From: Apostichopus parvimensis
Lineage: Eukaryota > Echinodermata > Holothuroidea > Aspidochirotida > Stichopodidae
NCBI GenBank assembly: GCA_000934455.1
Contig: KN886216.1
Span: forward strand, 61,354-125,353
Reading direction: 5' to 3'
Length of the DNA: 64,000 bases
Part shown: piece by piece, positions 37,037 to 52,000 of the stretch
Position numbering within the stretch: the first letter of the stretch is position 1
Layout: each line of letters opens with the position of its first letter
Notes under the pieces: generated by a model
Seen by the model: only the letters and a program-made list of their open reading frames with translations
What the model was told of the DNA's origin: nothing
The model's database searches: none
Position numbers and translations under genes: made by a program

Positions 37037-40000
37037 TCACATCGACGCGATGCCTCCATTGTAGGCGTAATCCGCTTTGTTGTGCATGATGAGTTTTTCA
37101 TCCACAAAGTAAAAACTGTCCGACTTGGTCTTGTAGGGATGATCTATCATTTCTTGTACTGAAAGGAGACGAGGAGAGTTTAACATTCTTACTGCTGTTT
37201 TAATCTGATTGGATATTTACGGATCATTGCTATACCCCAAGGGAATAATTAATTGTCGCATCACAAAACAAAAAAACGCTACGCAAAATCGTAGTAAAAC
37301 AGTGCAAAGATGTATACATAAATATATAGCAGTTTATGTAGTGTACACAGTACACGGTAAAGGGTGAGAGTCCAGAGGCCTTCACAACTACTGCAAAAAG
37401 GTTTGAACACTAAATTATTCCTTGACATACCTACAAGCCGCCTCTCAATACGTTAGATTCGAAAGATTTATAAAATGTCTCTGATACTTTTGGGTTAAGT
37501 TTGAAGAGCTTTCTCATATCAAGAGGAGACAAGTGAGCAAAGTACACACTTAACCTTAATCACCCAATTTAAATTTATTGAATAATTACCAACAGATATT
37601 ACTTTCATAAATGTTTTTGCCAAAAATCAATTCGCTTTTACTCTAATCTGTCTGCCTGTGGTAGAAACGATCAACGGTGATCCATTCTTGTTATACTTGC
37701 AGCTTTATTAAATCAATTTAAGTCAGCCTACCAATTTAATGATTTTAATTTATCCTAAAAAAAAAAACCTTTCTCCTTTTAAATTGATTTGACTGAAACC
37801 TCTGATATGAATTTGGTTGATTTTTTCATTAACATTCAAATTCTGCCTGAACAAAATCTTCACAACATTCTCATGTGAACTATAAATCTGACAACATTAA
37901 AAAAGTGATTAACATCGTTCTGAAAGGTGGCAATATCTGAAATTACGGTAAAGGCAATCAAGACATGATACTTCACACATTATCCTTCCTAAGTGTCGCA
38001 CAGTCTGTCCTTGAAGATTTCTGTGCAATACTCTCTGGTACTGGATTCCTTCGTATGATATAACATTCACTAAACATAGCAAAATTTCGAAGCTTAAACA
38101 CAACCCATCTACATGTAAGTACTGTACATACATGTATGCATGTTGGGGCCCCGACATATGAAGTCAAGTTTCGGGCATCATGATAAAACCATTAAACATC
38201 TTCGGGCAACTGTGGGATAACATCCCCATTGCTGATAGGTGTCAACTTTATTAAAATTAAACAGGGCAAAACATTATACCCAAAAATAGTTAAATTATCT
38301 GAGGAAATGACAAAAGAACGAAATATAATAACGCCTCTGACAAGTTTTCATCTTCTTCAGGCTAAGGAGAATTTTTTTTCAGAAATGAAAATTGAACTTA
38401 ACGTATAGATCCTCTTATTGATGACCTAACATTAACGAGCATCTAACGAAGAATCACGAATCTGTAAACGCACACAAAATAGTGCACCGATACAATTATT
38501 ATCAGATTATGATTGGCTATCAGGGAATTATTTTAGGGTTCAAATTTTCTGTAGCATTTTCGAAGGCTCTAAAATTTTCCATCTCACTGCATACTATAGT
38601 TCCTGTAAGAGTTAGAGTTAAAGGTTTAGTCTTCTTTGAGGCCAAGGCCACCCCCTCACACGGCTTTACCATTTAACCCCCCCCCCGAACCCCTGGTCAT
38701 TGGTAACTTGTCACACCCACACACCAAAGTGTGCACAATTCAAAACATCACTCCTGGGGCACTGCAGTGCACCACATCTACGTGCATGTAAACTACAGTA
38801 TATTTACAAGTTGTACGATAATTTTTAACATAACTGCCACCCAGTATCCATGTACCCTAAACCCAGTTTTAACACATGTATGTAGTACCCATTTCATTTT
38901 GATGAGTTGGGCCCTCATTAATTGGTAATATATTTATCTTATTTTCCTCTCTTCCTGTCCAATTTGGTGGACAATAAGGGAGTTGTTGCAGTGTTTGCTT
39001 TTTCTCTTCTTTTCGCTTCACTTTTTTCATCTCTATTCCTTTACCTCTTCCGTACGTACAGTATCAATCTCATCTGTAATCTCTGACACATTACCCTATT
39101 ATGTATCTTGTTCTGCTTAGCTGTTTTCTTTCTATACTAAACCAGAATGCATCAATAATACTCATGCCAAATTCATATTTCTAAATTTATATTCTCAAGC
39201 TATAGAATCCTGCAATAAAGCCCCAAAATACTCAAATTTGTCTAGAGCTGCTAATTGCATTGACATTCTGAATAGTAACCAATTGACTTCTACCGTACAT
39301 GGGAAATGCATTATGTATGCACATCATGCTAAAAGAAAAAACCATTGTATGGTAAGAATGTAAAGCGCAGTTGACTGTGAAAACATTGGCTGTGCTGTAA
39401 TAATGCAAGCATTCCGTAATTTAAGGTTATTTGGAAAAGTCGTTACCCTGCATCATCTGTTCATACCTATTGTTCTATCATTCGTTTATTTTAGTGCAAA
39501 TTGAGGTATAACCTAATTAGGTACTATTTTCAATTCAGTGCGGTTGATGATTACTGTACATCTGTGCGTCTCTACACACCAATAAACAATTTTGAAAGAT
39601 CTAAATCAATTTCAAATTTGCCAAATGTTTTCCAATGTTTGATGGGAAGTCAGTTTCTCTTCTGTATTATTGACACTGTTTAAAGTAACAAACTGGTGCA
39701 GAGAATTTTGACTGATTGCAAGTTCACAAATAAACCCAAATTTGTGGGGGGGGTGAAGGAAAATAGCAATTTAGCTACATATTCCAATGTCTGGCCTTTA
39801 CTTTTACAGGTATAATTAATTACGAATGAGTCTCAGAATGATTCTCTTGGCTAAATCAAACCAGGTTCCTTCTTTTTAACTCTTGAAAGAAGAAAGGGAC
39901 AAAATTGACAGAATTGCTCGCCTCGCCCCTAAATTACATCAAGGACTCTTCCAAATCTCCTAAATCTCCAACCTAAACAAGATGAAATTAATAACTTTTA

Positions 40001-43000
40001 GTAACTATTTTACTGACTCGGCAGCTGGATGAGTGTCGACGTCAAAAGTGGATTCAACCACATTTGTCTTACTTTCTTTGTAACAAAATACTGGTCTAGA
40101 ACCGTGAGAAATTAATTGCCTCGTTAAGTTTAAACTTTCACGACCCCTTTGAATCTACTTACTCTCATCCGACGATAGCTTGGGAAATTCGTAGATGTGT
40201 TCGCAGGTGTTCTTACTGTTTGGAATGCAGAAGCCAAAGTTAAAATCAAAGCTCTTGAGCAATTTTTCGCCGAAGTAATGGCGTTCGATCATTCGGAAGC
40301 TGTTCACTGGTTTTTCCCCCACGCTGAACTCCACCCTGGAAGGAAAAAAAAAAGAAAAAAAAAGGTGAATTAAACAGGAACGTGAATTAAAAGAATAAAT
40401 AAAGAAGTACAAAAATTAAAAATAAAATTATTAATGATGCAGTATTTACTTAATGAAAAGTTTGATGACAATGCACGCAGTAGAAGGAAAGTGAGTAAGA
40501 AGAAAATGATCAAAGGAAGAATGAATGAATGAATGAATGAATGAATGAATGAATGAATGAATGAATGAATGAATGAATGATTGTATGTATGTATGAAACA
40601 AAAGAATCGTTGGTAAGTAAAAAGTTTATAATACACTTATGATATCACATTCTTAAATTTGAGTCATTCTGTCGACATTTGATGCAAATTCTTAAATTGA
40701 CTTGCTTCAGCACAGTCATCCTTATACATGACAGATTATATTCCTTCAAATTTCAAGCACACACATGGAATGGTTAGCGACCAACATTAATGTGCCTTCT
40801 CACTCATTTACATCTGTACATTGAATCAAAACATTCCAAAAATACTCCCTCCATTTTGATCCTGGCAGAGAATTCAGTACATATAAATTAGAGTCTCCTT
40901 CGTGTCTTCGTGAAAGAAACAGCCGTCTACCAGACTGCTATGACATTTGCATGTTTAAATACACAATCATATTCTGAATATAATAATAGATTACAACACT
41001 GGCTTTAAGACAGACACCATAGCAGCAGCCTTACAAGGGTTATTTTACTCGCCTCTAAGAACCCTCCGGCAGAATGGTGTAAGCCTGGACAAGAAAGACA
41101 CAGATCTTTTAAAACCATTTTGATGAGGGGCCTCTTTTCAAAATCCCTAGATTTACATTTAAGTTCTTATAATATTAATGTGCAACACTAACAGAAGCAA
41201 CTACAGCATATATAGATATATATATTGATTGTTTGCTGGCCACCCAAGCATTGAACAAAATTTACAATACAGTGGTACAGTTAGTGTACTTAGTGTACAT
41301 ATGACCATTCTGTAGAGCCATAATATTACAGCAACTACTACAGAACTGTGTCTGCACTTTAACAGAGAGTGTGTCAGACCAGACAGGTATTGCAAGGTAT
41401 TTTAGGAGGTAGTTAATAACTAAGATACGTTTTTGGGGGGTTTTTTTTCTTAACAAATGTTTCATTCACATCTGGAGCATGTAAGTTTACTATTAAAGCC
41501 AACCCAACTAGACCAGAAAATTTTGACAATATAGAGGCTTCAAGTATCTTAAAAGTCAAATTGCAATGTCAAAGAAAAGAACTTAGTTTAAAGAGTTCTT
41601 CATTCCAACTGGCAGAACTTTGGGAAAACTCACAAAGACTTCCCACATTACTGTAGATTGTGTTCAACGTTACTTTTCCAGCGATAATTTATACTTTTCG
41701 AGACTTCCGTACAGTTCATTTACATATAAATAGATATACCTCCAGGGTGTCTAGACCATCAAATACAGGCCTTACTGGGAGGCGTAATAAATGAGATCAG
41801 AGGGTCAGTAGTCACTCGCAGGGTTAGCTCTTTAGACCTACATACGAACATAGTGTAGAAATGAATCAGTTAATGAATGATTATATGGCTGTAGTGTGAA
41901 AGATTACTCTACTCTAATTATGCAAATGAAATGCAAATTGAAGTGTTCAGTGGCATGCGTAGCTGGTCATAATGATTAAGTAATCACATGTTTATCTGCT
42001 ACGCTAGGCATTCATCTTTCTGCTTGCATAAAACAGGGAGTCAGTATGTTCTTTTGCTACATAGGTCTTGACGTATGTGGGTCTTATATACCTTAGTTTT
42101 ATTTCATGGCTGGCGGGTGCTTTGCCTCTTACGTTACATTTTGTATCAGTTAGACCAATCAAGAAGTCTGTATCATACTGTAAGTCTATGGAAACTACAC
42201 ATTGAGAGGACTGTTTGTATTTTTCTTTATGTTGTTCTTGAGATAGATTAGAGCCATATGCAGAGGTTATTTACTGAACATTGCATGGAACAACTTTTCT
42301 TGGAGTCTGCGCTATATACTGTATGACTAGTTATTGTTATTATTATTAGTGACCAAAATGGCCATCATCCATGTGTTCGTTAAAAATTGCCTAAATTGAA
42401 TCTACATGGAGAAGCCTAGAATTTTCAAGTACAGTACATTGCAGCTTTTTAATAATTCATCTGATTTACTACTGAACAAAAAACAGGTCAAATGTGATCC
42501 AACAATCTCATTATTCTATTCTGAAACTTTTCATTGTCCAAACTAATTTTTTTTCATATTGACACTATAATCATTTGCTCACAGCCCCCCCCCCCACCCC
42601 CCAAAAAATACTATGCTTCAACCATGTCTTCTTGATTTGAGATAAAATATTCCACAGTAGTTAAATAAAGGACTAATAAAAATATTGACAAAATGGTGGA
42701 TTCAAGCACTGGACAGTTTACAACATATATACCAAAATTGATGTACATAACAACCTGATTGAAAGATTTGGTTCCCATGAAACACAATTAGAAACCTTAT
42801 TATCAACTTGGATACTTATAATATAAATCAATGAAATATCAATTTTTGTTTGTATTTCCTATTTATTGATGTATATTGACATGTTTGACTGGACATAAAT
42901 AACAAATTAATGATTATTAATTTAAATTCATATCAAGGCCTACTTGATACAATATTGTCCTTTTGGATTATACTGTATACTAACAATCTTGACATGGACA

Positions 43001-46000
43001 GTATGACCGATTTCAAAAGATCCCCTTCAAATCCAATTGCTTTTTCTTCCATTTTATTAGCTCTGTTTAGTATGCAACCGTCAAACTTTCCTTAATACAC
43101 AGGTTGGATTTAGAATTCAAGAAACTTAATTTGCTATTCTGTCATCCAGTTTTAATACACAAATGACATGCATACATCTATCCAACACGCTTTCTTTTTG
43201 TCATCTTAATTTTTGCCAAATTCATAATATCCCAAAAAGTGCTTTATAATCAAATCTTGCAAATTCACTAGGGAATTCTGTGTTTAAACTTGTCAAAAGC
43301 CAACACCACTTACGGACGAAAAACTTGACGTGAATCAATCCATCTGTGACTGTTTTGATTATGAAAAGCAGACATCTGTCATCAAAAGATAACATACCTT
43401 ATATCAATATAAATATAGTCACAGCGATACAGTTTACAGGTGCTGACTGGTCAAATTTTAATGTATGTACAGTGTCGTAGTGTGTTTTTGTTATGTTCCG
43501 TGTAAACAGTTGTGACATCTTAAGGCTTTACTCGGCTATCACATTACTTGCTGATACTTCAAGCCACACACGTACCATACCAAGATACTCAAACTTAAGC
43601 ATCCAAATGGACAATTTGTTCTATGCTAGGGGGTTTAGGAGGAAATGTACAGTTTTGAGAGGACTGAAGTAAACAACCCACACATAATTAGATATAAGTA
43701 ACTCTCAATTTAACTAATTTAAAAAAAAAAATTCACAACCAGATTTTTGCTGTTTCAACTGAAAAAAAAAAGCGTTTATACAGAGAGCAAGTTTAATCAT
43801 TCTCCGTACAATTTTTAGGAGTTGATATAAGAGATAAATTTCATGCACACTACCTTGTCTTAAGTTACGTTATAAGGATATTCCAGTGGAAATTTTTCGA
43901 CTTATTAAAAGAAGAAAAACACATTCCGTAGGTTAAAGCCTCCTTGTGATATTTGAAGGTGTTTGGGTGGGAGAGGTGAGAGGCAGGTCGGATCCTCCTT
44001 GTTGCTCAAAGAATTGACAGGATATCTCTTTGATTACAGTTACCCCTGGGGGACTCCTGTTTGTCTTTTTCTTATTTAATACAATAAATTACTACACTCT
44101 CTACAGTGAAATGGTTTCATGAGCATTTATGAAAAAATGTTACAGTACAAGACATGTTTTGAATTGTTTGAATTGTAGTTTTCAAAGTACTACAGAGTAC
44201 CTCAAACTGTCATATTGTTTATCAGTCAAGACGTTTTAAGCCACATTCTGCCTTTATCAGTTTCTGAGACATACAGTATATGACAAACCACCGCCTGTCA
44301 TAATCGTAAGTTCTACTGTACTACTGTAATTCAGAGGGGTGCCACATATGGGTACTTTATGAAGAGAGTACCAATTACTGTATCTGTTAAAGACATAAAA
44401 ATTCACTTTAAGTAGCGATGATAGGACAACGGCGGGATATTTAACGAAGGGTTTCAAATCCTCCATTTAAAAACTATTCTTGCACGTTCTTGCATTTAAT
44501 ACACTGTAATACAGTACGACAACTTTGGGGCCTTTCTCTCACGACAGGCACTTTATGAAATTTTGCATATTTTCAGAAAAATATTCCAGCCTGTCAATAA
44601 AAGAGGTACACCATAGGATATCTATTTTTCTCCTTGGGACAAAATCTTTATATGACATCTGTAATCGATGGTTGGCTACTTAACTACCGTCATGTACAAG
44701 ATATTAAGCTTCTTTGTGTCCAGCACACAAGACAAACTGTGTAAAAGAGAGACCTTGAATGCCCAATTTTATGCGAAAGTTCTTCGGGTACATAATTCTG
44801 GACAATATTACAGACGGGTTTAGCAGTTCTCTTTAAATGTTATTTCTAACATTAATATTTTTCCCCCTTCATATTTACTCCTCAAACTTCAGTGTTGTGT
44901 TCGTTTTCTATTATTTTGCCTGCGATGGTCAGAAGTTCTTAAACAGTCTTGTTTCTTTGGGGGCATCCATCGTACATACTGATTGTACTGTACAAGTTCA
45001 CTGTACGTCAAAATTTATTTTAGTGTTCAATAAGTTGTCTTGTTTACTTACGGTAAGTTGTGGTTTTGCAAATGTCATAGAGTCTGAATAGTCTTGAAAG
45101 TTTTAATTGGAGAGAAAAAGAAGTTCTCAAACTATTTGATTTACTTTGCTAACAAGTGCTGTTACGTATACATATTAATTACAAAAACGGCTCATTCATT
45201 ACGTCCATCAGTTATTAAAGGTTTAACTTCTATTTCATCATTTCAGTATTCACAAGAAAAACCTTCCTGGTTTAAAACAGGTCACCAGTTCATTCTAGGC
45301 ACAGTAGAACAGAGTGCTATGGTTGTGGGGAGACAGGTAAGCGAGGAACAAAGTAAAACTCTTTGCCACTCTGTGTGCATGGTAGAATATTAAGGCACTA
45401 TGGCTATTGTAGATACATCATGAGGTTGATGAATAACAATAGCAGTTAAGTGTACAAAACTGTTTATAATGAGAAAGTAGACTACATTTATTCAGTACAG
45501 TAAGTAATATGTTTTGAAGTAGGTTTTGCATGCCATAAATTAAGATTATAATGTTCTTTTTACATTATCAAAATTCCATGAATTATCTACAGTACGTGTG
45601 GCATTGTAATTCCTTGAGTGATCGAAGTGGAAATCTTGCTGTTAATAACCTGTTCTAGTTCGTGAAGAGGGAAAAGTTTGATCATGTCTGTTAAAGTCCT
45701 ACTGTATGAACAGAACACATCATGGATAGTGTACGTGACATGAGCTCATGTAAATTAAATTGATCAATTTCCTCCAAAACTTGATACTTACCTGTCTCCA
45801 TCCTACATGTGCACTCTAAATGTACATACATATGTACTTAACCTAAATTTTAGCATTGCGCCCTCATTGACCCACTTCAGGTTTGATGCTCACTTCCTGT
45901 CCCTTCCAAATCTACCAATCTGAAAGCTTACAAGTATAATTCTCTAATAAAAGAAGTGCTTAATGGATGCTAGTTGCTAGTTTGAAACAAACTCCTGGTC

Positions 46001-49000
46001 AAGTACATTATCAGCTGACATAATGTCATCATTACAAATCTGCTTTGTTTCACACCCTACACAGAAAACTTTGACCTTGTTCACAAGTGAGAACGCAATG
46101 AGAATCAGGATCCTGTTTCACCCCTCAGAGCTGACCCCAGACAAGTCCACATTTGGGAACACATCAATATAACGCCATCATGACAAGAGGGTCACAATGA
46201 TTGTTTACATTTCACAGAGAGGGTTTTCTTCTGTATCTTTGTATATTACTCCTGTGCCAGTTTATAACGGAGATGACGATATTTAGTCATCCCAGATCTC
46301 CAGTCGGTCCATCAACCCCCCCCCTCCCACCCTCGAATGTCCACACTACAATCCTGATCGCCCTTGCGGTGTCAGGATCTTCCCTGAAAGGGAGATAACG
46401 ATTGCAGGACTCTGATCCTGAGGACACAAGCCTCCATACTATCACCTTTGCAGGGGCAACAAATCCTCCTTGTGTCCTCAAATATGAACACGGCTTACAA
46501 GACTGGAAACCATACGGTAAACCGTCGTTATCCATAGAGCTCAGCCAAGTTAATGATAATGTCACATTAAACTAATAAATGACACTGAGTAACTCACTGT
46601 TACTGTCTCAGACTAACTCGTGGACAATTAATCACGCAATAGACATTTGTGTCTTTTACAGCTCAGCTGACGTTACGTTTAATTCGCTTCAGAAAGCAAA
46701 GCGCTTTACTCGTAAAGCTTTAATTATAAGTCAACTAGACATTGGCCCAATCAATCACAGGAATGGCGAGTAGTGGCGGTCAGTATAAACAACTCTGACA
46801 TTCAAAATTCTGTTTAATTCATTAAACCACGCTACGTATACGCAGAATGGAAAGTATTTCATTATGGTCAATCACTATACACATGTATGTACTGTTGCAT
46901 TTATGTGTGCTAACTGATCATGCGGTGCTGGTAGCAGCATAGGCACCCATAATTAGACTAGACATCCATCCGCTGCCATGATCTCCCCTAGGAATAGTCC
47001 TGAAAGCCAATTTCAGTCACAAATTATTTAAAACCCCATTACATGATGCAACGTGAGACTGGGTTTGTTCTCTCACGAGAAAACCGAGGTTCATCCATTT
47101 GATGTGCAAAGTGTTCTGTCAAATCTGCCAATCACCGAAGACCTTTTTCGGAAACTATGAGGAATTTCTAATCCTTCTCGAGTGACAAATGTACAAGCAG
47201 GACTTCCATACTAATCTATGTGTGTACAGTACAGTAGCTTGACACAACAATGTTAACATGATCTACATGGATGTCCGCTCTTCCAAAATATTTCAAATTT
47301 TTACCAAACTACAGAAGTACTAGCGATCAATGACCGCAATCAAACGTGGTCTTTTAATAAAAACAGCGACGAACTGACAGGGCTGTTTGTAAGGGATGTT
47401 CGGGTGGTCCATGATGACTAAATGTCCGTCACACAGACAAATCTATCATTGAAGTTTTATTTAAATGTGTGAAAGAACAGCAGTCTATCATACTGTATGC
47501 TTTCCACGTTTCACAAATCTTTTTCGTACGACACGACTTAAAATACCGTTTGGACCAATATTTAAGAGAAATTCAACATTCTTCCCAATAACTCTAAAGT
47601 TAACTGTAATACGAACAGACCATGAGAGGTATGGGTTGCCCCGTTAATACAACGACTTCAAAATCGTGTGTGGTTGATAATCGTCTGAGGGCTGGCGATA
47701 CTGACTGTCTTCTCAAATATCGTGACAGCCAGTCAGTTTATTATGCAGCACAGGTGGTTGACAGACAGCTTGGATATACAAAAAAAAATCACCATCTGGG
47801 AGATTTACCAAGGCTGTCTGAAATATGTAGAGTTATTGAATTCATACAAGGACAAAATTGATTATATCAAGTGAATATAATGTAAATGATATGCTATCAT
47901 CAGATATTTATCATAAAGTCGGTATTGTGCACCCTGCAATGGGTTTTCTACCCAACTGATGTAAGAGATTTAAAAGGCAAAGTGTGCAGGAATGCTGTGC
48001 GGGATGGGTGGGTAGGTGGGTAATATTATGAAGAAGAAAAGAAGTGTATTAAATGTATTCTACAGTGACAGTAACCTACTTCAGAGGGATACATCTCACA
48101 CATCTCAAATCAGAAAGAGATATTCAGGGAAAATATCTAAATTTATCATCTTCAAGTCACAACATGGTAAATTACTTTCCGAGTTATAATTAGATTTCTC
48201 AAATTTATAGTTTTTTTGGCCTAATTGAGGACAGGGTTTTATATTTTGCTGCATGTTGGATAGGGATGTCTTTTATGTGTAAATGGATGATTCACATCCT
48301 ATCTCCAGAGGCATGCTTGCACAGTGACCATAAAAAATCATTTTCACAGACTTGGTCAAAGATTGAAGCTTCATGAAAAGTTGGCAAGGTTTACTCTATC
48401 TTTCATCTTTACACATTTGAGCAAAGGAATACAATTTTTACTGCATTATTGTCACTTCTGACAGGAGGTTGATATTTTTGTACCAAATATATATACAGGT
48501 AAGCAATATTGAAACCACAGCACTGACGATTTGAGGATGAAATTGATCAATTTTGTTTCAGGAATTAGATACAGTTTACACCCCTCACTCCCCCCCTCGA
48601 AGATCCATTTCTCAATATACCATCTTTACAATGTGTCCAGGTATGTTGATCTAAATGACCTCTGACCTCCACTACCAACAATGGGCTTAAATCTATCCTT
48701 CCTAAGATAATCCTTGAGATCCAGCCTTGGAAGCTTGCCATCTTGAAATACTGAACCATTTTTACAGGTGTTTTTGATATTGTGACTAATTGTGACCACT
48801 TGATGACTTCTGACATCAGCCGACCTTCCACACACCTTAGACCTCCACAAAGTTTCATTTCTACAGATCGAGTGTTACCAAAATGTTCACATTCTCAACC
48901 TACAGTATGCTGCTCTCTGCCTTCAACCAAAAAGCAAAAGGCTTCATTAACTCAAATATGGGGCATCCACAAACAAAAATTCTGATGCGTGCAAGCTTCT

Positions 49001-52000
49001 ATCCATACACAGGCAAACATATGTACTGCACACACACACACAGACACACGCACACACACCATTATGATTGCGTTAAGTCACAAAGCAGAAAGAACAAGGT
49101 ATACAGACTAGGGAAACATTGCTTAAAATAGTAACTAAGTAACTTAATAAAAGATTGCCCTTCAGGCAGAAATACAACTCAGACACTAGCATTGTTCTCC
49201 TCACTACACGGACAGGTCATCTCTTTATGTTAAGCAAATCAAGTTCAATCAGGACTGTAATTTAAACAGACAGACACTTCCTGGCCTCTTCTCATCCTCT
49301 CAACATTAATCCAGCTATTCCTGCTCACCGTATTGCACAATACATGTACACTAACTCTCGCGCGAGGGATCGGCAATATTCACCTGACCAGGAGAAAGGA
49401 GGCTTGCCGTATTATATAAAGTTAGTGACAACCGTCAACAGCCGACTGCGTTTGAATGGTGTTTACACATTTAACCAAGCCTGTTTACTTTGAGGGGTCG
49501 GGGAGAGAAAAGGAAGTTGAGACAATGTGCATGACGTCTACACTCCTTGTAGCTGAGACCGTGTGAAGAAATGTCAGTGACGTCTGCAACAATAAACACT
49601 GGAATTTTCAGCAGAGTTTATACTTTCTCACGGATGATGAGTATTTATAAACAATAACCGGGATTTAAATAGCAAACCGATTTTCTACAATTGATTTAAG
49701 CCAATCTGATCTGATCTTCCCATCATTGAGTGGACACCTTATTTTGTTGTTGAGAGGAAAGTATCAATCCATCATTTGGAAGGAGGAGGGATGGGGGGAG
49801 GTATTTCTATTGACAACTATTTTTTCAATCATTGCTTTAGTAATCATCACTGCTTTTCTTCTCTGGAAGGGGAGAGACGGTTAAGAGGGTAAAGAGGGTA
49901 AAGAGAAGTTTTGGTCAAATCCGCTAGATTTACCAAAAGCCCAATACGTGAATATGATGCCCCAGCAAAAGACCCAGAGTGACCATGTAGTTGCTTCTTG
50001 ACCATAACACAGGGTAATATTTAGTGGTTATGACAGGACTACCATATACACAAGAGTCCCAATGAAGACCAAATGAGGCCAAACTTACGTAGCTCCGACT
50101 GTATGGAGTTTGAGGAACTGCGGTGTGAATTGGTAGCGGACAAATCGGCCGGCATTAGGATCCGCCTCCTCCTCGTCCTGTTCTACATCTTCCTCTTCTT
50201 CTGGAAAGAGACGGAAACAACAAAACCACAACATTATCTACTGTGGAGACCTACATATTAATATGAAAAGGTTTGGAAAAAAGTTTTCAAACCAAATTCA
50301 AAAAGTTGCATTACAACATATATTCACTATACTGTTGACCTCAGTTGACGTCCTGGTCTCGATCAATAACAACAGGTTTCTAGTTATCAATATGAGGGAG
50401 CCATAAAGAAAAGTATATAGTATATAACTTAGAAGTTCAAGTCTATTAATAGTTTCTCATAGTAAGTCATTTTGGCAGAATTTTCTGGGTTTGGCATCTA
50501 TTTTATCCACAATTGACCTGTGACCTACAAGTAGTGTTTCTCTAACCTTGAGTATAACATCAGAACTGAGTATATATCAAGCACACTTAAACCCTGTCAA
50601 CTTGTCAAGTTATGTTCAACAATAGCAAAAATTTCATCCAAGAATTCAAAAACTCCAATTGCTTCTAATTGCTATTAATTGAACCGTTAATACTGTTTAG
50701 TTCTTTAAGAGAACACAAATTATATTGACCTCCATCAAATTTATTTCCAAATGAAATGCATTATCCCATCCTACTACCTTCCCCCCTTCTGCCTCCCCTC
50801 CCAACAACAACTATTGTATGACTGATCCCTCTCCCTCCCTGCCTACATACATATCACAAACAAGCTCTCTACTGTAGAGTTGCATGTGATAGATTATATC
50901 ATCAGTTTATTTGTAAATACCAGCAGAATTATATGTAGCCTGTAGACCTCCGGTCACACCTGTATTCAAGTAAATGTTCCCGTCAAATCTACTACAATCA
51001 ATAGCCCTTAAGACTCCAAACTCCCAAGTTGATCGTAAAGGGCAGTCCGGCGTCATCACAAGTAATTCCGCTCTCTCTTCGACGGTAACCTTCAAGCACG
51101 GTGGCGGCCTAGACCGCGAGGGAATGAGAACTACCTGAAGATTGCGAGGAGAGCTGTCGTATCGAGTCTCGCCGAGCTCGAGACAGACCCATCACGGTAT
51201 ATCTCATTAGGGAGCATAGCCGCAGGAGATCCCTGCACAACGAGCCTAGTCAATCTCTCACAGTTATAGCCTTCCCCCCGATGGAAAGATTTCCGTGAAA
51301 GATACTCGTCTAGGTTTCGAGTAGAAATGAAACTTATGAAAGGGATTGTTATGCGGGCGAACGGGGGATTCACGTAGATGGCAAAATGAGAGGGACATAT
51401 CTAGATCACTAAGTTGTTACAGTATAGCATTGTACAATGGAAAGTAAAGTATATTAGGGAGCTTACACATATTATTATATATATTCCGTACGGTAGTACT
51501 TCAAGTTCTGCCTTCATTCAAGTGTAAACCTGAAAGCTACATGTAAGATGTAAGACATAAAAATATGCACCTACTGTATATAGTACCTGCAGTCAATATT
51601 ATCATTAAAATAGTCTGTTTTGTGATATTTAAACAATCTAACTAACTGCACTTTATTCACAGTGCTCATTGTTATCAAACTTTGTTTTAAACATTTTCAC
51701 TCATTAAATGTTAATTAGCGACTAATTCATGTTTCACTTTGGTGTTGATATTTACATATTTTAACAATCAAACCTACTGAACTGTAATTCACTGTGCTCA
51801 CGGTTGGAAACTCTAATGAGTTATCAAACTTTGTTTTAATAATTTCACCCAATTAATGTTAATTACCTGTAGCGACTAATTCATGTTTCACTTTGGCGAG
51901 TATAGCAGCCGATGGTTTTGTCAATCGAATTTTTAGTCACATTCGATCCTAAGATCAAATCTACGTGGACTGAAATATAGCCAAAAACCAACATTCCTGC

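Larger units (their letters stand above)
40336..50088 (-). other. UNC119 large intron
   Basis: A 9.75-kb intron between the exons at 50089 and 40335. It holds (GAAT)n at 40518-40581, a (CA)n tract at 49028-49060, and C runs near 42585 and 46317. Many short TACAGTA/ACTGTA strings are present. No nested gene was supported on either strand. Confidence 0.75.

Noticed and set aside
46287-46565. 92-codon minus-strand frame
   Set aside because: It crosses a C homopolymer and has no recognisable domain or splice support.
48565-48858. 97-codon minus-strand frame inside the UNC119 intron
   Set aside because: No domain; the sequence (gacctctgacctcca and similar) resembles a dispersed repeat rather than an exon, and a second frame overlaps it equally well.
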